Of a stretch of DNA of 64,000 nt, positions 1 to 11,990 are shown piece by piece. The notes below the pieces were generated by a model. That model was given only the letters and a program-made list of their open reading frames with translations. It was not told the origin of the DNA and did no database searches. The stretch covers positions 62,001 through 126,000 of the forward strand of contig CAXIWQ010000023.1 of NCBI GenBank assembly GCA_964036275.1, in the 5' to 3' direction. Within the stretch, counting starts at the first letter, position 1. Every line of letters starts with the position of its first letter. The position numbers and the translations under genes are program-made. This DNA comes from Litoditis marina. Lineage: Eukaryota; Nematoda; Chromadorea; Rhabditida; Rhabditidae.

Positions 1-650
1 GCCGTATAAACTTTTTTCTGTAGCTGCAAGGCAAAGAGTCAATAACCGCGTTAATTCGTCTTTTGTGGCTGTGTGCCACAGAAAAGATAGTTGTATTGGG
101 TTTTTCTAGCTGGGAGCAACGTACTTGATAGCCGTATGAACTTTTTTTTGTAGCTGCAAGGCAAAGAGTCAATAACCGCGTTAATTTGTCTTTTGTGGCT
201 GTGCGCCACAGAACATAAAGTCGTATTAGGTTTTTGTAGCCAGGAGCAACAGACTTGATAGCCGTATAAACTTTTTTCTGTAGCTGCAAGGCAAAGAGTC
301 GATAACCGCGTTAATTCGTAATTTGTGGCTGTGTGCCACAGAAAAGATAGTTGTATTGGGTTTTTCGAGCTGGGAGCAACATACTTGATAGCCGTATGAA
401 CTTTTTTTTGTAGCTGCAAGGCAAAGAGTCAATAACCGCGTTAATTTGTCTTTTGTGGCTGTGCGCCACAGAACATAAAGTCGTATTAGGTTTTTCTAGC
501 TGGGAGCAACATACTTGATAGCCGTATAAACTTTTTTCTGTAGCTGCAAGGCAAAGAGTCAATAACCGCGTTAATTCGTATTTTGTGGCTGTGTGTCACA
601 GAAAAGATAGTTGTATTAGGTTTTTGTAGTTGGGAGCAACAGACTTGATA
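1..650 (+). repeat. 260-bp dimeric higher-order repeat
   Basis: Monomers starting at 1, 261 and 521 share GTGTGCCACAG (GTGTGTCACAG in the third), GAAAAGATAG and GTTGTATT. Monomers starting at 131 and 391 share an 8-T tract, GTGCGCCACAG and GAACATAAAG. The order is therefore X-Y-X-Y-X with a 260-bp period. The X type carries GTTGTATTGGGTTTTTC, a word otherwise confined to the right domain (from about 23.55 kb onward), so the left edge resembles the right domain more than it resembles its neighbour at 3-22 kb. Confidence 0.8.
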
Positions 651-1984
651 GCCGTATAAACTTTTCTCTGTAACTGCAAGCCGAAGAGTCGATAACCGCG
701 TTAATTTGTCTTTTGTGGTTGTGCGCCACAGAATATAAAGTCGTATTAGGTTTTTGTAGTTGGGAGCAACAGACTTGATAGCCGTATGATTTTTTTTTGT
801 AGGTGCAAGGCAAAGAGTCAATAACCGCGTTAATTCGTATTTGGTGGATGTGCGCCACAAAATAGATTGTCGTATTAGGTTTTTGTATCTGGGAGCAACA
901 GACTTGATAGCCGTATGAACTGTTCTCTGTAGTTGCAAGGCAAAGAGTCGATAACCGCGTTAATTCGTATTTTGTGGCTGTGCGCCACAGAATAGATTGT
1001 CGTATTAGGTTTTTGTAGCTGGGAGCAACATACTCGATAGCCGTATAAACTTTTTTCTATAGCTGCACGGTAAAGAGTCAATAACCGCGTTAATTCGTAT
1101 TTCGTGGCTGTGCGCCACAGAATAGATAATCGTATTAGGTTTTTGTAGCTGGGAGCAACAGACTTGATAGCCGTATAAACTTTTTTCTGTAGCTGCAAGG
1201 CAAAGAGTCAATAACCGCGTTAATTTGTCTTTTGTGGTTGTGCGCCACAGAATATAAAGTCGTATTAGGTTTTTGTAGTTGGGAGCAACAGACTTGATAG
1301 CCGTATGAACTTTTCTCTGTAACTGCAAGCCAAAGAGTCAATAACCGCGTTATTTTGTATTTTATGGCTGTGCGCCACAGAATAGATTGTCGTATTAGGT
1401 TTTTGTAGCTGGGAGCAACAGATTTGATAGCCGTATGAACTTTTCTCTGTAACTGCAAGCCAAAGAGACGATAACCGCGTTAATTCGTATTTTGTGGCTG
1501 TGCGCCACATAATAGATAGTCGTATTAGGTTTTTGTATCTGGGAGCAACAGACTTGATAGCCGTATGAACTGTTCTCTGTAGTTGCAAGGCAAAGAGTCG
1601 ATAACCGCGTTAATTCGTATTTTGTGGCTGTGTGCCACAGAATAGATTGTCGTATTAGGTTTTTGTAGTTGGGAGCAACATACTCGATAGCCGTATGAAC
1701 TTTTCTCTGTAACTGCAAGCCAAAGAGTCAATAACCGCGTTATTTTGTATTTTATGGCTGTGCGCCACAGAATAGATTGTCGTATTAGGTTTTTGTAGCT
1801 GGGAGCAACAGATTTGATAGCCGTATGAACTTTTTTCTGTAGCTGCAAGGCAAAGAGTCAATAACCGCGTTAAGTCGTCTTTTGTGGCTGTGCGCCACAG
1901 AATATATAGTCGTGTTAGGTCTTTGTAGCTGGGAGCAACATACTTGATAGCCGTATAAACTTTTTCCTGTAGCTTTACGGCAAA

Positions 1985-2300
1985 GAGTCAATAACCGCGT
2001 TAATTTGTCTTTTGTAGCTGTGTGCCACAGAATATGATGTCGTATTAGGTTTTTGTAGCTGGGAGCAACAGACTTGATAGCCGCATAAACTTTTCTCTGT
2101 AACTGCAAGCCAAAAAGTCGATAACCGCGTTAATTCGTATTTTGTGGCTGTGCGCCACAGAATAGATTGTCGTATTAGGTGTTTGTATCTGGGAGCAACA
2201 GATTTGATAGCCGTATGAACTTTTCTCTTTAACTGCAAGCCAAAAAGTCGATAACCGCGTTAATTCGTATTTTGTGGCTGTGCGCCACAGAATAGATTGT
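1985..2300 (+). repeat. Segment duplicated at 16084-16399 (offset 14,099 bp)
   Basis: Shares with 16084-16399 the private markers GAATATGAAGTCG (2034 region), GCCGCATAAAC (2080 versus 16179), GCAAGCCAAAAAGTCG, GTATTAGGTGTTTGTATCTG and CTCTTTAACTGC (2225 region versus 16324 region). The match fades near 1985 (where this copy has GTAGCTTTACGG) and near 2300 (where it has GTATTAAGTG). Boundaries are approximate. Confidence 0.75.
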
Positions 2301-2469
2301 CGTATTAAGTGTTTGTATCTGGGAGCAACAGATTTGATAGCCGTATGAAATATTCTCTGTAACTGCGAGGCAAAGAGTCAATAACCGCGTTAATTCGTCT
2401 TTTGTGGCTGTGCGCCACAGAATATATAGTCGTATTAGGTTTTTGTAGCTGGGAGCAACAGACTTGATA

Positions 2470-2597
2470 GCCGCATGATTTTTTTTTGTAGCTGCAAGTC
2501 AAAATGTCAATAACCGCGTTAATTCGTCTTTGCGGCTGTGCGCCACAGAATAGATTGTCGTATTAGGTTTTTGTAGCTGGGAGCAACAGATTTGATA
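2470..2597 (+). repeat. Isolated right-domain-type monomer (AAAATGTC class)
   Basis: This 128-bp monomer begins GCCGCATGAT and contains AAGTCAAAATGTCAATAAC (AAAATGTC at 2501) and CGTCTTTGCGGCTG. The same class is next seen at 25567, about 23 kb away, and then more than 30 times to 63256. It is the only member of the class left of 25 kb. The CTTTGCGG form is otherwise seen at the 41.04-42.4 kb units and at 57.96 kb. Confidence 0.85.
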
Positions 2598-3117
2598 GCC
2601 GTATGAAATATTCTCTGTAGCTGCAAGGCAAAGAGACGATAACCGCGTCAATTCGTATTTTGTGGCTGTGCGCCACAGAATAGATAGTCGTATTAGGTTT
2701 TTGTAGCTGGGAGCAACATACTTGATAGCCGTATAACCTTTTTCCTGTAGCTGCACGGCAAAGAGTCAATAACCGCGTTAATTTGTCTTTTGTGGCTGTG
2801 CGCCACATAATATGAAGTCGTATTAGGTTTTTGTAGCTGGGAGCAACAGACTTGATAGCCGCATAAACTTTTCTCTGTAACTGCAAGCCAAAAAGTCGAT
2901 AACCGCGTTAATTCGTATTTTGTGGCTGTGCGCCACAGAATAGATTGTCGTATTAGGTGTTTGTATCTGGGAGCAACAGACTTGATAGCCGTATGAACTT
3001 TTCTCTGTAGCTGCAAGCCAACAAGTCGATAACCGCGTCAATTCGTATTTTGTGGCTGTGCGCCACAGAATAGATAGTCGTATTAGGTTTTTGTAGCTGG
3101 GAGCAACATACTTGATA

Positions 3118-3845
3118 GCCGTATAACCTTTTTCCTGTAGCTGCACGGCAAAGAGTCAATAACCGCGTTAATTTGTCTTTTGTGGCTGTGCGCCACAGAA
3201 TATAAAGTCGTATTAGGTTTTCGTAGCTGGGAGCAACAGACTTGATAGCCGTATGAACTTTTTTCTGTAGCTGCAAGGCAAAGAGGTAATAACCGCGTTA
3301 ATTTGTCTTTTGTGGCTGTGCGCCACAGAATAGATTGTCGTATCAGGTTTTTGTAGCTGGGAGCAACAGACTTGATAGCCGTATGAACTTTTCTCTGTAG
3401 CTGCAAGCCAACAAGTCGATAACCGCGATATTTCGTGGGAGCAACATACTTGATAGCCGTATAACCTTTTTCCTGTAGCTGCACGGCAAAGAGTCAATAA
3501 CCGCGTTAATTTGTCTTTTGTGGCTGTGCGCCACAGAATATAAAGTCGTATTAGGTTTTCGTAGCTGGGAGCAACAGACTTGATAGCCGTATGAACTTTT
3601 TTCTGTAGCTGCAAGGCAAAGAGGTAATAACCGCGTTAATTTGTCTTTTGTGGCTGTGCGCCACAGAATAGATTGTCGTATCAGGTTTTTGTAGCTGGGA
3701 GCAACAGACTTGATAGCCGTATGAACTTTTCTCTGTAGCTGCAAGCCAACAAGTCGATAACCGCGATATTTCGTGTTTTGTGGCTGTGCGCCACAGAATA
3801 TAAAGTCGTATTAGGTTTTCGTAGCTGGGAGCAACAGACTTGACA
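3118..3845 (+). repeat. Three-monomer unit in tandem, first copy deleted
   Basis: Monomers starting at 3118, 3248 and 3378 repeat as 3456, 3586 and 3716 with the same class labels (TATAACCTTTTTCC; GAGGTAATAACC; CAACAAGTCGATAACCGCGA). The first copy is 338 bp because its third monomer lacks 52 bp; the second copy is 390 bp. This starts the left domain, where the label TTTTCGTAGCTG first appears (near 3218). Confidence 0.8.
3378..3455 (+). repeat. Truncated 78-bp monomer
   Basis: After ATATTTCGT the sequence jumps directly to GGGAGCAACATAC at about 3437. Compared with the intact sister at 3716-3845 this removes 52 bp covering the whole hairpin and most of sub-unit 2. The word TTTCGT occurs at both ends of the lost segment in the sister, so slippage or recombination between short direct repeats is plausible. 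It is the shortest monomer in the window. Confidence 0.85.
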
Positions 3846-3859
3846 GCCGTATGATTTTT

Positions 3860-4740
3860 TTTCTGTAGCTGCAAGGCAAAGAGTCAATAACCGCGTTAAT
3901 TTGTCTTTTGTGGCTGTGCGCCACAGAATATAAAGTCGTATTAGGTTTTCGTAGCTGGGAGCAACAGACTTGATAGCCGTATGAACTTTTTTCTGTAGCT
4001 GCAAGGCAAAGAGGTAATAACCGCGTTAATTTGTCTTTTGTGGCTGTGCGCCACAGAATAGATTGTCGTATCAGGTTTTTGTAGCTGGGAGCAACATACT
4101 TGATAGCCGTATAACCTTTTTCCTGTAGCTGCACGGCAAAGAGTCAATAACCGCGTTAATTTGTCTTTTGTGGCTGTGCGCCACAGAATATAAAGTCGTA
4201 TTAGGTTTTCGTAGCTGGGAGCAACAGACTTGATAGCCGTATGAACTTTTTTCTGTAGCTGCAAGGCAAAGAGGTAATAACCGCGTTAATTTGTCTTTTG
4301 TGGCTGTGCGCCACAGAATAGATTGTCGTATCAGGTTTTTGTAGCTGGGAGCAACAGACTTGATAGCCGTATGAACTTTTCTCTGTAGCTGCAAGCCAAC
4401 AAGTCGATAACCGCGATATTTCGTGTTTTGTGGCTGTGCGCCACAGAATATAAAGTCGTATTAGGTTTTCGTAGCTGGGAGCAACAGACTTGATAGCCGT
4501 ATGATTTTTTTCTGTAGCTGCAAGGCAAAGAGTCAATAACCGCGTTAATTTGTCTTTTGTGGCTGTGCGCCACAGAATATAAAGTCGTATTAGGTTTTCG
4601 TAGCTGGGAGCAACAGACTTGATACCCGTATGAACTTTTTTCTGTAGCTGCAAGGCAAAGAGGTAATAACCGCGTTAATTTGTCTTTTGTGGCTGTGCGC
4701 CACAGAATAGATTGTCGTATCAGGTTTTTGTAGCTGGGAG
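3860..4740 (+). repeat. Block repeated at 6456-7336 (offset 2,596 bp)
   Basis: The run of about seven monomers including the rare GATACCCGTATG (4621) recurs 2,596 bp downstream (7217). A third GATACCCGTATG at 6308 shows that part of the block was copied again locally. Between the copies the same monomer classes occur in other orders. Boundaries are estimated from where class order stops agreeing. Confidence 0.7.
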
Positions 4741-5793
4741 CAACAGACTTGATGGCCGTATGAACTTTTCTCTGTAGCTGCAAGCCAACAAGTCGATAAC
4801 CGCGATATTTCGTGTTTTGTGGCTGTGCGCCACAGAATATAAAGTCGTATTAGGTTTTCGTAGCTGGGAGCAACAGACTTGATAGCCGTATGATTTTTTT
4901 CTGTAGCTGCAAGGCAAAGAGTCAATAACCGCGTTAATTTGTCTTTTGTGGCTGTGCGCCACAGAATAGATTGTCGTATTAGGTTTTTGTAGCTGGGAGC
5001 AACAGATTTGATAGCCGTATGAAATATTCTCTGTAACTGCGAGGCAAAGAGTCGATAACCGCGTCAATTCGTATTTTGTGGCTGTGCGCCACAGAATAGA
5101 TAGTCGTATTAGGTTTTTGTAGCTGGGAGCAACATACTTGATAGCCGTATAACCTTTTTCCTGTAGCTGCACGGCAAAGAGTCAATAACCGCGTTAATTT
5201 GTCTTTTGTGGCTGTGCGCCACAGAATATAAAGTCGTATTAGGTTTTCGTAGCTGGGAGCAACAGACTTAATAGCCGTATGAACTTTTTTCTGTAGCTGC
5301 AAGGCAAAGAGGTAATAACCGCGTTAATTTGTCTTTTGTGGCTGTGCGCCACAGAATAGATTGTCGTATCAGGTTTTTGTAGCTGGGAGCAACAGACTTG
5401 ATGGCCGTATGAACTTTTCTCTGTAGCTGCAAGCAACAAGTCGATAACCGCGATATTTCGTGTTTTTGTGGCTGTGCGCCACAGAATATAAAGTCGTATT
5501 AGGTTTTCGTAGCTGGGAGCAACAGACTTGATAGCCGTATGATTTTTTTTCTGTAGCTGCAAGGCAAAGAGTCAATAACCGCGTTAATTTGTCTTTTGTG
5601 GCTGTGCGCCACAGAATAGATTGTCGTATTAGGTTTTTGTAGCTGGGAGCAACAGATTTGATAGCCGTATGAAATATTCTCTGTAACTGCGAGGCAAAGA
5701 GGTAATAACCGCGTTAATTTGTCTTTTGTGGCTGTGCGCCACAGAATATATAGTCGTATTAAGTTCTTGTAGCTGTGAGCAACACACTTGATA

Positions 5794-5923
5794 GCCGTAT
5801 AAGCTTTTTTCTGTAGCTGCAAGCCACAGAGTCAATAACCGCGTTAATTAGTACTTTGTGGCTGTGCGCCACAGAATATAAAGTCGTATTAGGTTTTCGT
5901 AGCTGGGAGCAACAGACTTGATA
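5794..5923 (+). repeat. Rare monomer class with AAGCTT and AGTACT (four copies)
   Basis: This monomer reads GTATAAGCTTTTTTC (AAGCTT at 5801), GCCACAGAGTC and TTAATTAGTACTTTG, and is preceded by TTCTTGTAGCTGTGAGC and CAACACACTTG. Full copies start at 5794, 7871, 12156 and 22152 and nowhere else. Offsets are 2,077, 4,285 and 9,996 bp, close to 16, 33 and 77 monomers. It is a convenient landmark for left-domain higher-order units and is absent from the right domain. Confidence 0.85.
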
Positions 5924-8129
5924 GCCGTATGATTTTTTTCTGTAGCTGCAAGGCAAAGAGTCAATAACCGCGTTAATTTGTCTTTTGTGGCTGTGCGCCA
6001 CAGAATAGATTGTCGTATTAGGTTTTTGTAGCTGGGAGCAACAGATTTGATAGCCGTATGGAATATTCTCTGTAACTGCGAGGCAAAGAGTCAATAACCG
6101 CGTTAATTCGTCTTTTGTGGCTGTGCGCCACAGAATATATAGTCGTATTAGGTTTTCGTAGCTGGGAGCAACAGACTTGATAGCCGTATGATTTTTTTCT
6201 GTAGCTGCAAGGCAAAGAGTCAATAACCGCGTTAATTTGTCTTTTGTGGCTGTGCGCCACAGAATATAAAGTCGTATTAGGTTTTCGTAGCTGGGAGCAA
6301 CAGACTTGATACCCGTATGAACTTTTTTCTGTAGCTGCAAGGCAAAGAGGTAATAACCGCGTTAATTTGTCTTTTGTGGCTGTGCGCCACAGAATAGATT
6401 GTCGTATCAGGTTTTTGTAGCTGGGAGCAACAGACTTGATGGTCGTATGAACTTTTCTCTGTAGCTGCAAGCCAACAAGTCGATAACCGCGATATTTCGT
6501 GTTTTGTGGCTGTGCGCCACAGAATATAAAGTCGTATTAGGTTTTCGTAGCTGGGAGCAACAGACTTGATAGCCGTATGATTTTTTTTCTGTAGCTGCAA
6601 GGCAAAGAGGTAATAACCGCGTTAATTTGTCTTTTGTGGCTGTGCGCCACAGAATAGATTGTCGTATCAGGTTTTTGTAGCTGGGAGCAACAGACTTGAT
6701 AGCCGTATAACCTTTTTCCTGTAGCTGCACGGCAAAGAGTCAATAACCGCGTTAATTTGTCTTTTGTGGCTGTGCGCCACAGAATATAAAGTCGTATTAG
6801 GTTTTCGTAGCTGGGAGCAACAGACTTGATAGCCGTATGAACTTTTTTCTGTAGCTGCAAGGCAAAGAGGTAATAACCGCGTTAATTTGTCTTTTGTGGC
6901 TGTGCGCCACAGAATAGATTGTCGTATCAGGTTTTTGTAGCTGGGAGCAACAGACTTGATAGCCGTATGAACTTTTCTCTGTAGCTGCAAGCCAACAAGT
7001 CGATAACCGCGATATTTCGTGTTTTGTGGCTGTGCGCCACAGAATATAAAGTCGTATTAGGTTTTCGTAGCTGGGAGCAACAGACTTGATAGCCGTATGA
7101 TTTTTTTCTGTAGCTGCAAGGCAAAGAGTCAATAACCGCGTTAATTTGTCTTTTGTGGCTGTGCGCCACAGAATATAAAGTCGTATTAGGTTTTCGTAGC
7201 TGGGAGCAACAGACTTGATACCCGTATGAACTTTTTTCTGTAGCTGCAAGGCAAAGAGGTAATAACCGCGTTAATTTGTCTTTTGTGGCTGTGCGCCACA
7301 GAATAGATTGTCGTATCAGGTTTTTGTAGCTGGGAGCAACAGACTTGATAGCCGTATGAACTTTTCTCTGTAGCTGCAAGCCAACAAGTCGATAACCGCG
7401 ATATTTCGTGTTTTGTGGCTGTGCGCCACAGAATATAAAGTCGTATTAGGTTTTCGTAGCTGGGAGCAACAGACTTGATAGCCGTATGATTTTTTTTCTG
7501 TAGCTGCAAGGCAAAGAGTCAATAACCGCGTTAATTTGTCTTTTGTGGCTGTGCGCCACAGAATAGATTGTCGTATTAGGTTTTCGTAGCTGGGAGCAAC
7601 AGACTTGATAGCCGTATGAACTTTTTTCTGTAGCTGCAAGGCAAAGAGGTAATAACCGCGTTAATTTGTCTTTTGTGGCTGTGCGCCACAGAACAGATTG
7701 TCGTATCAGGTTTTTGTAGCTGGGAGCAACAGACTTAATAGCCGTATGAACTTTTTTCTGTAGCTGCAAGGCAAAGAGGTAATAACCGCGTTAATTTGTC
7801 TTTTGTGGCTGTGCGCCACAGAATATATAGTCGTATTAAGTTCTTGTAGCTGTGAGCAACACACTTGATAGCCGTATAAGCTTTTTTCTGTAGCTGCAAG
7901 CCACAGAGTCAATAACCGCGTTAATTAGTACTTTGTGGCTGTGCGCCACAGAATATAAAGTCGTATTAGGTTTTCGTAGCTGGGAGCAACAGACTTGATA
8001 GCCGTATGATTTTTTTCTGTAGCTGCAAGGCAAAGAGTCAATAACCGCGTTAATTTGTCTTTTGTGGCTGTGCGCCACAGAATAGATTGTCGTATTAGGT
8101 TTTTGTAGCTGGGAGCAACAGATTTGATA

Positions 8130-10600
8130 GCCGTATGGAATATTCTCTGTAACTGCGAGGCAAAGAGTCAATAACCGCGTTAATTCGTCTTTTGTGGCTG
8201 TGCGCCACAGAATATATAGTCGTATTAGGTTTTTGTAGCTGGGAGCAACAGACTTGATAGCCGTATGAACTGTTCTCTGTAGCTGCAAGGCAAAGAGTCG
8301 ATAACCGCGTTAATTCGTATTTTGTGGCTGTGCGCCACAGAATAGATAGTCGTATTAGGTTTTTTTAGCTGGGAGCAACATACTTGATAGCCGTATAACC
8401 TTTTTCCTGTAGCTGCACGGCAAAGAGTCAATAACCGCGTTAATTTGTCTTTTGTGGCTGTGCGCCACAGAATATAAAGTCGTATTAGGTTTTCGTAGCT
8501 GGGAGCAACAGACTTGATAGCCGTATGAATTTTTTTCTGTAGCTGCAAGGCAAAGAGGTAATAACCGCGTTAATTTGTCTTTTGTGGCTGTGCGCCACAG
8601 AATAGATTGTCGTATCCGGTTTTTGTAGCTGGGAGCAACAGACTTGATAGCCGTATGAACTTTTCTCTGTAGCTGCAAGCCAACAAGTCGATAACCGCGA
8701 TAATTTGTTTTTGTGGCTGTGCGCCACAGAATAGATTGTCGTATTAGGTTTTTGTAGCTGGGAGCAACAGATTTGATAGCCGTATGAAATATTCTCTGTA
8801 GCTGCAAGGCAAAGACTCGATAACCGCGTCAATTCGTATTTTGTGGCTGTGCGCCACAGAATAGATAGTCGTATTAGGTTTTTGTAGCTGGGAGCAACAT
8901 ACTTGATAGCCGTATAACCTTTTTCCTGTAGCTGCACGGCAAAGAGTCAATAACCGCGTTAATTTGTCTTTTGTGGCTGTGCGCCACAGAATATAAAGTC
9001 GTATTAGGTTTTCGTAGCTGGGAGCAACAGACTTGATAGCCGTATGAACTTTTTTCTGTAGCTGCAAGGCAAAGAGGTAATAACCGCGTTAATTTGTCTT
9101 TTGTGGCTGTGCGCCACAGAATAGATTGTCGTATCAGGTTTTTGTAGCTGGGAGCAACAGACTTGATAGCCGTATGAACTTTTCTCTGTAGCTGCAAGCC
9201 AACAAGTCGATAACCGCGATATTTCGTGTTTTGTGGCTGTGCGCCACAGAATATAAAGTCGTATTAGGTTTTCGTAGCTGGGAGCAACAGACTTGATAGC
9301 CGTATGATTTTTTTCTGTAGCTGCAAGGCAAAGAGTCAATAACCGCGTTAATTTGTCTTTTGTGGCTGTGCGCCACAGAATATAAAGTCGTATTAGGTTT
9401 TCGTAGCTGGGAGCAACAGACTTGATAGCCGTATGAACTTTTTTCTGTAGCTGCAAGGCAAAGAGGTAATAACCGCGTTAATTTGTCTTTTGTGGCTGTG
9501 CGCCACAGAATAGATTGTCGTATCAGGTTTTTGTAGCTGGGAGCAACAGACTTGATGGCCGTATGAACTTTTCTCTGTAGCTGCAAGCCAACAAGTCGAT
9601 AACCGCGATATTTCGTGTTTTGTGGCTGTGCGCCACAGAATATAAAGTCGTATTAGGTTTTCGTAGCTGGGAGCAACAGACTTGATAGCCGTATGATTTT
9701 TTTTCTGTAGCTGCAAGGCAAAGAGTCAATAACCGCGTTAATTTGTCTTTTGTGGCTGTGCGCCACAGAATAGATTGTCGTATTAGGTTTTTGTAGCTGG
9801 GAGCAACAGATTTGATAGCCGTATGAAATGTTCTCTGTAACTGCGAGGCAAAGAGTCAATAACCGCGTTAATTCGTCTTTTGTGGCTGTGCGCCACAGAA
9901 TATATAGTCGTATTAGGTTTTTGTAGCTGGGAGCAACAGACTTGATAGCCGTATGAACTGTTCTCTGTAGCTGCAAGGCAAAGAGTCGATAACCGCGTTA
10001 ATTCGTATTTTGTGGCTGTGCGCCACAGAATAGATAGTCGTATTAGGTTTTTTTAGCTGGGAGCAACATACTTGATAGCCGTATAACCTTTTTCCTGTAG
10101 CTGCACGGCAAAGAGTCAATAACCGCGTTAATTTGTCTTTTGTGGCTGTGCGCCACAGAATATAAAGTCGTATTAGGTTTTCGTAGCTGGGAGCAACAGA
10201 CTTGATAGCCGTATGAATTTTTTTCTGTAGCTGCAAGGCAAAGAGGTAATAACCGCGTTAATTTGTCTTTTGTGGCTGTGCGCCACAGAATAGATTGTTG
10301 TATCCGGTTTTTGTAGCTGGGAGCAACAGACTTGATAGCCGTATGAACTTTTCTCTGTAGCTGCAAGCCAACAAGTCGATAACCGCGATAATTTGTTTTT
10401 GTGGCTGTGCGCCACAGAATAGATTGTCGTATTAGGTTTTTGTAGCTGGGAGCAACAGATTTGATAGCCGTATGAAATATTCTCTGTAGCTGCAAGGCAA
10501 AGAGTCGATAACCGCGTCAATTCGTATTTTGTGGCTGTGCGCCACAGAATAGATAGTCGTATTAGGTTTTTGTAGCTGGGAGCAACATACTTGATAGCCG
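8130..10600 (+). repeat. 1,688-bp tandem step (13 monomers)
   Basis: The sequence from about 8.2 to 8.95 kb recurs from about 9.9 to 10.65 kb with an offset of 1,688 bp. Shared markers include GAACTGTTCTCTG, the one-base change TTTTTTAGCTGGG (no G before AGCTG), GTATCCGGTTTTTG and CGCGATAATTTGTTTTTG. It lies inside copy 1 of the 4,285-bp repeat. Confidence 0.75.
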
Positions 10601-11990
10601 TATAACCTTTTTCCTGTAGCTGCACGGCAAAGAGTCAATAACCGCGTTAATTTGTCTTTTGTGGCTGTGCGCCACAGAATATAAAGTCGTATTAGGTTTT
10701 CGTAGCTGGGAGCAACAGACTTGATAGCCGTATGAACTTTTTTCTGTAGCTGCAATGCAAAGAGGTAATAACCGCGTTAATTTGTCTTTTGTGGCTGTGC
10801 GCCACAGAATAGATTGTCGTATCAGGTTTTTGTAGCTGGGAGCAACAGACTTGATAGCCGTATGAACTTTTCTCTGTAGCTGCAAGCCAACAAGTCGATA
10901 ACCGCGATATTTCGTGTTTTGTGGCTGTGCGCCACAGAATATAAAGTCGTATTATTTTTTCGTAGCTGGGAGCAACAGACTTGATAGCCGTATAATTTTT
11001 TTTCTGTAGCTGCAAGGCAAAGAGTCAATAACCGCGTTAATTTGTCTTTTGTGGCTGTGCGCCACAGAATATAAAGTCGTATTAGGTTTTCGTAGCTGGG
11101 AGCAACAGACTTGATAGCCGTATGAACTTTTTTCTGTAGCTGCAAGGCAAAGAGGTAATAACCGCGTTAATTTGTTTTTGTGGCTGTGCGCCACAGAATA
11201 GATTGTCGTATTAGGTTTTTGTAGCTGGGAGCAACAGATTTGATAGCCGTATGAAATATTCTCTGTAGCTGCAAGGCAAAGAGTCGATAACCGCGTCAAT
11301 TCGTATTTTGTGGCTGTGCGCCACAGAATAGATAGTCGTATTAGGTTTTTGTAGCTGGGAGCAACATACTTGATAGCCGTATAACCTTTTTCCTGTAGCT
11401 GCACGGCAAAGAGTCAATAACCGCGTTAATTTGTCTTTTGTGGCTGTGCGCCACAGAATATAAAGTCGTATTAGGTTTTCGTAGCTGGGAGCAACAGACT
11501 TGATAGCCGTATGAACTTTTTTCTGTAGCTGCAATGCAAAGAGGTAATAACCGCGTTAATTTGTCTTTTGTGGCTGTGCGCCACAGAATAGATTGTCGTA
11601 TCAGGTTTTTGTAGCTGGGAGCAACAGACTTGATAGCCGTATGAACTTTTCTCTGTAGCTGCAAGCCAACAAGTCGATAACCGCGATATTTCGTGTTTTG
11701 TGGCTGTGCGCCACAGAATATAAAGTCGTATTAGGTTTTCGTAGCTGGGAGCAACAGACTTGATAGCCGTATAATTTTTTTTCTGTAGCTGCAAGGCAAA
11801 GAGTCAATAACCGCGTTAATTTGTCTTTTGTGGCTGTGCGCCACAGAATATAAAGTCGTATTAGGTTTTCGTTGCTGGGAGCAACAGACTTGATAGCCGT
11901 ATGAACTTTTTTCTGTAGCTGCAAGGCAAAGAGGTAATAACCGCGTTAATTTGTTTTTTGTGGCTGTGCGCCACAGAATAGATTGTCGTA
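10432..11990 (+). repeat. 779-bp tandem pair (six monomers)
   Basis: 10432-11210 and 11211 to about 11.87 kb have the same monomer order with a handful of substitutions. Both carry the uncommon GTAGCTGCAATGC (near 10747 and 11526) and GCCGTATAATTTTTTTTC. The first copy has the private change GTATTATTTTTTCG near 10951. The pair is absent from the other copy of the 4,285-bp block, so it arose after that duplication or was lost there. Confidence 0.78.

Larger units (their letters stand above)
651..3117 (+). repeat. Divergent monomer zone without stable higher-order unit
   Basis: About 19 monomers with many private changes and no multi-monomer unit that repeats cleanly over long distance. Only short local similarities are seen: the variant CGTTATTTTGTATTTTATGG at the monomers starting 1300 and 1690 (390 bp apart), and GAACTGTTCTCTGTAGTTGC at 910 and 1560 (650 bp apart). 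One-base losses at 781-909 and a two-base shortening at 2470-2597 shift the phase. The higher divergence fits an older or less homogenised part of the array. Confidence 0.7.

Noticed and set aside
54..70. CENP-B box
   Set aside because: The closest stretch (ATTCG followed by TTTTGTGGC) keeps TTCG but matches only 6 of the 9 core bases and lacks CGGG; the opposite strand is no better.
91..100. Telomeric repeat (TTAGG)
   Set aside because: TTAGG occurs once per monomer within GTATTAGG and is never in tandem.
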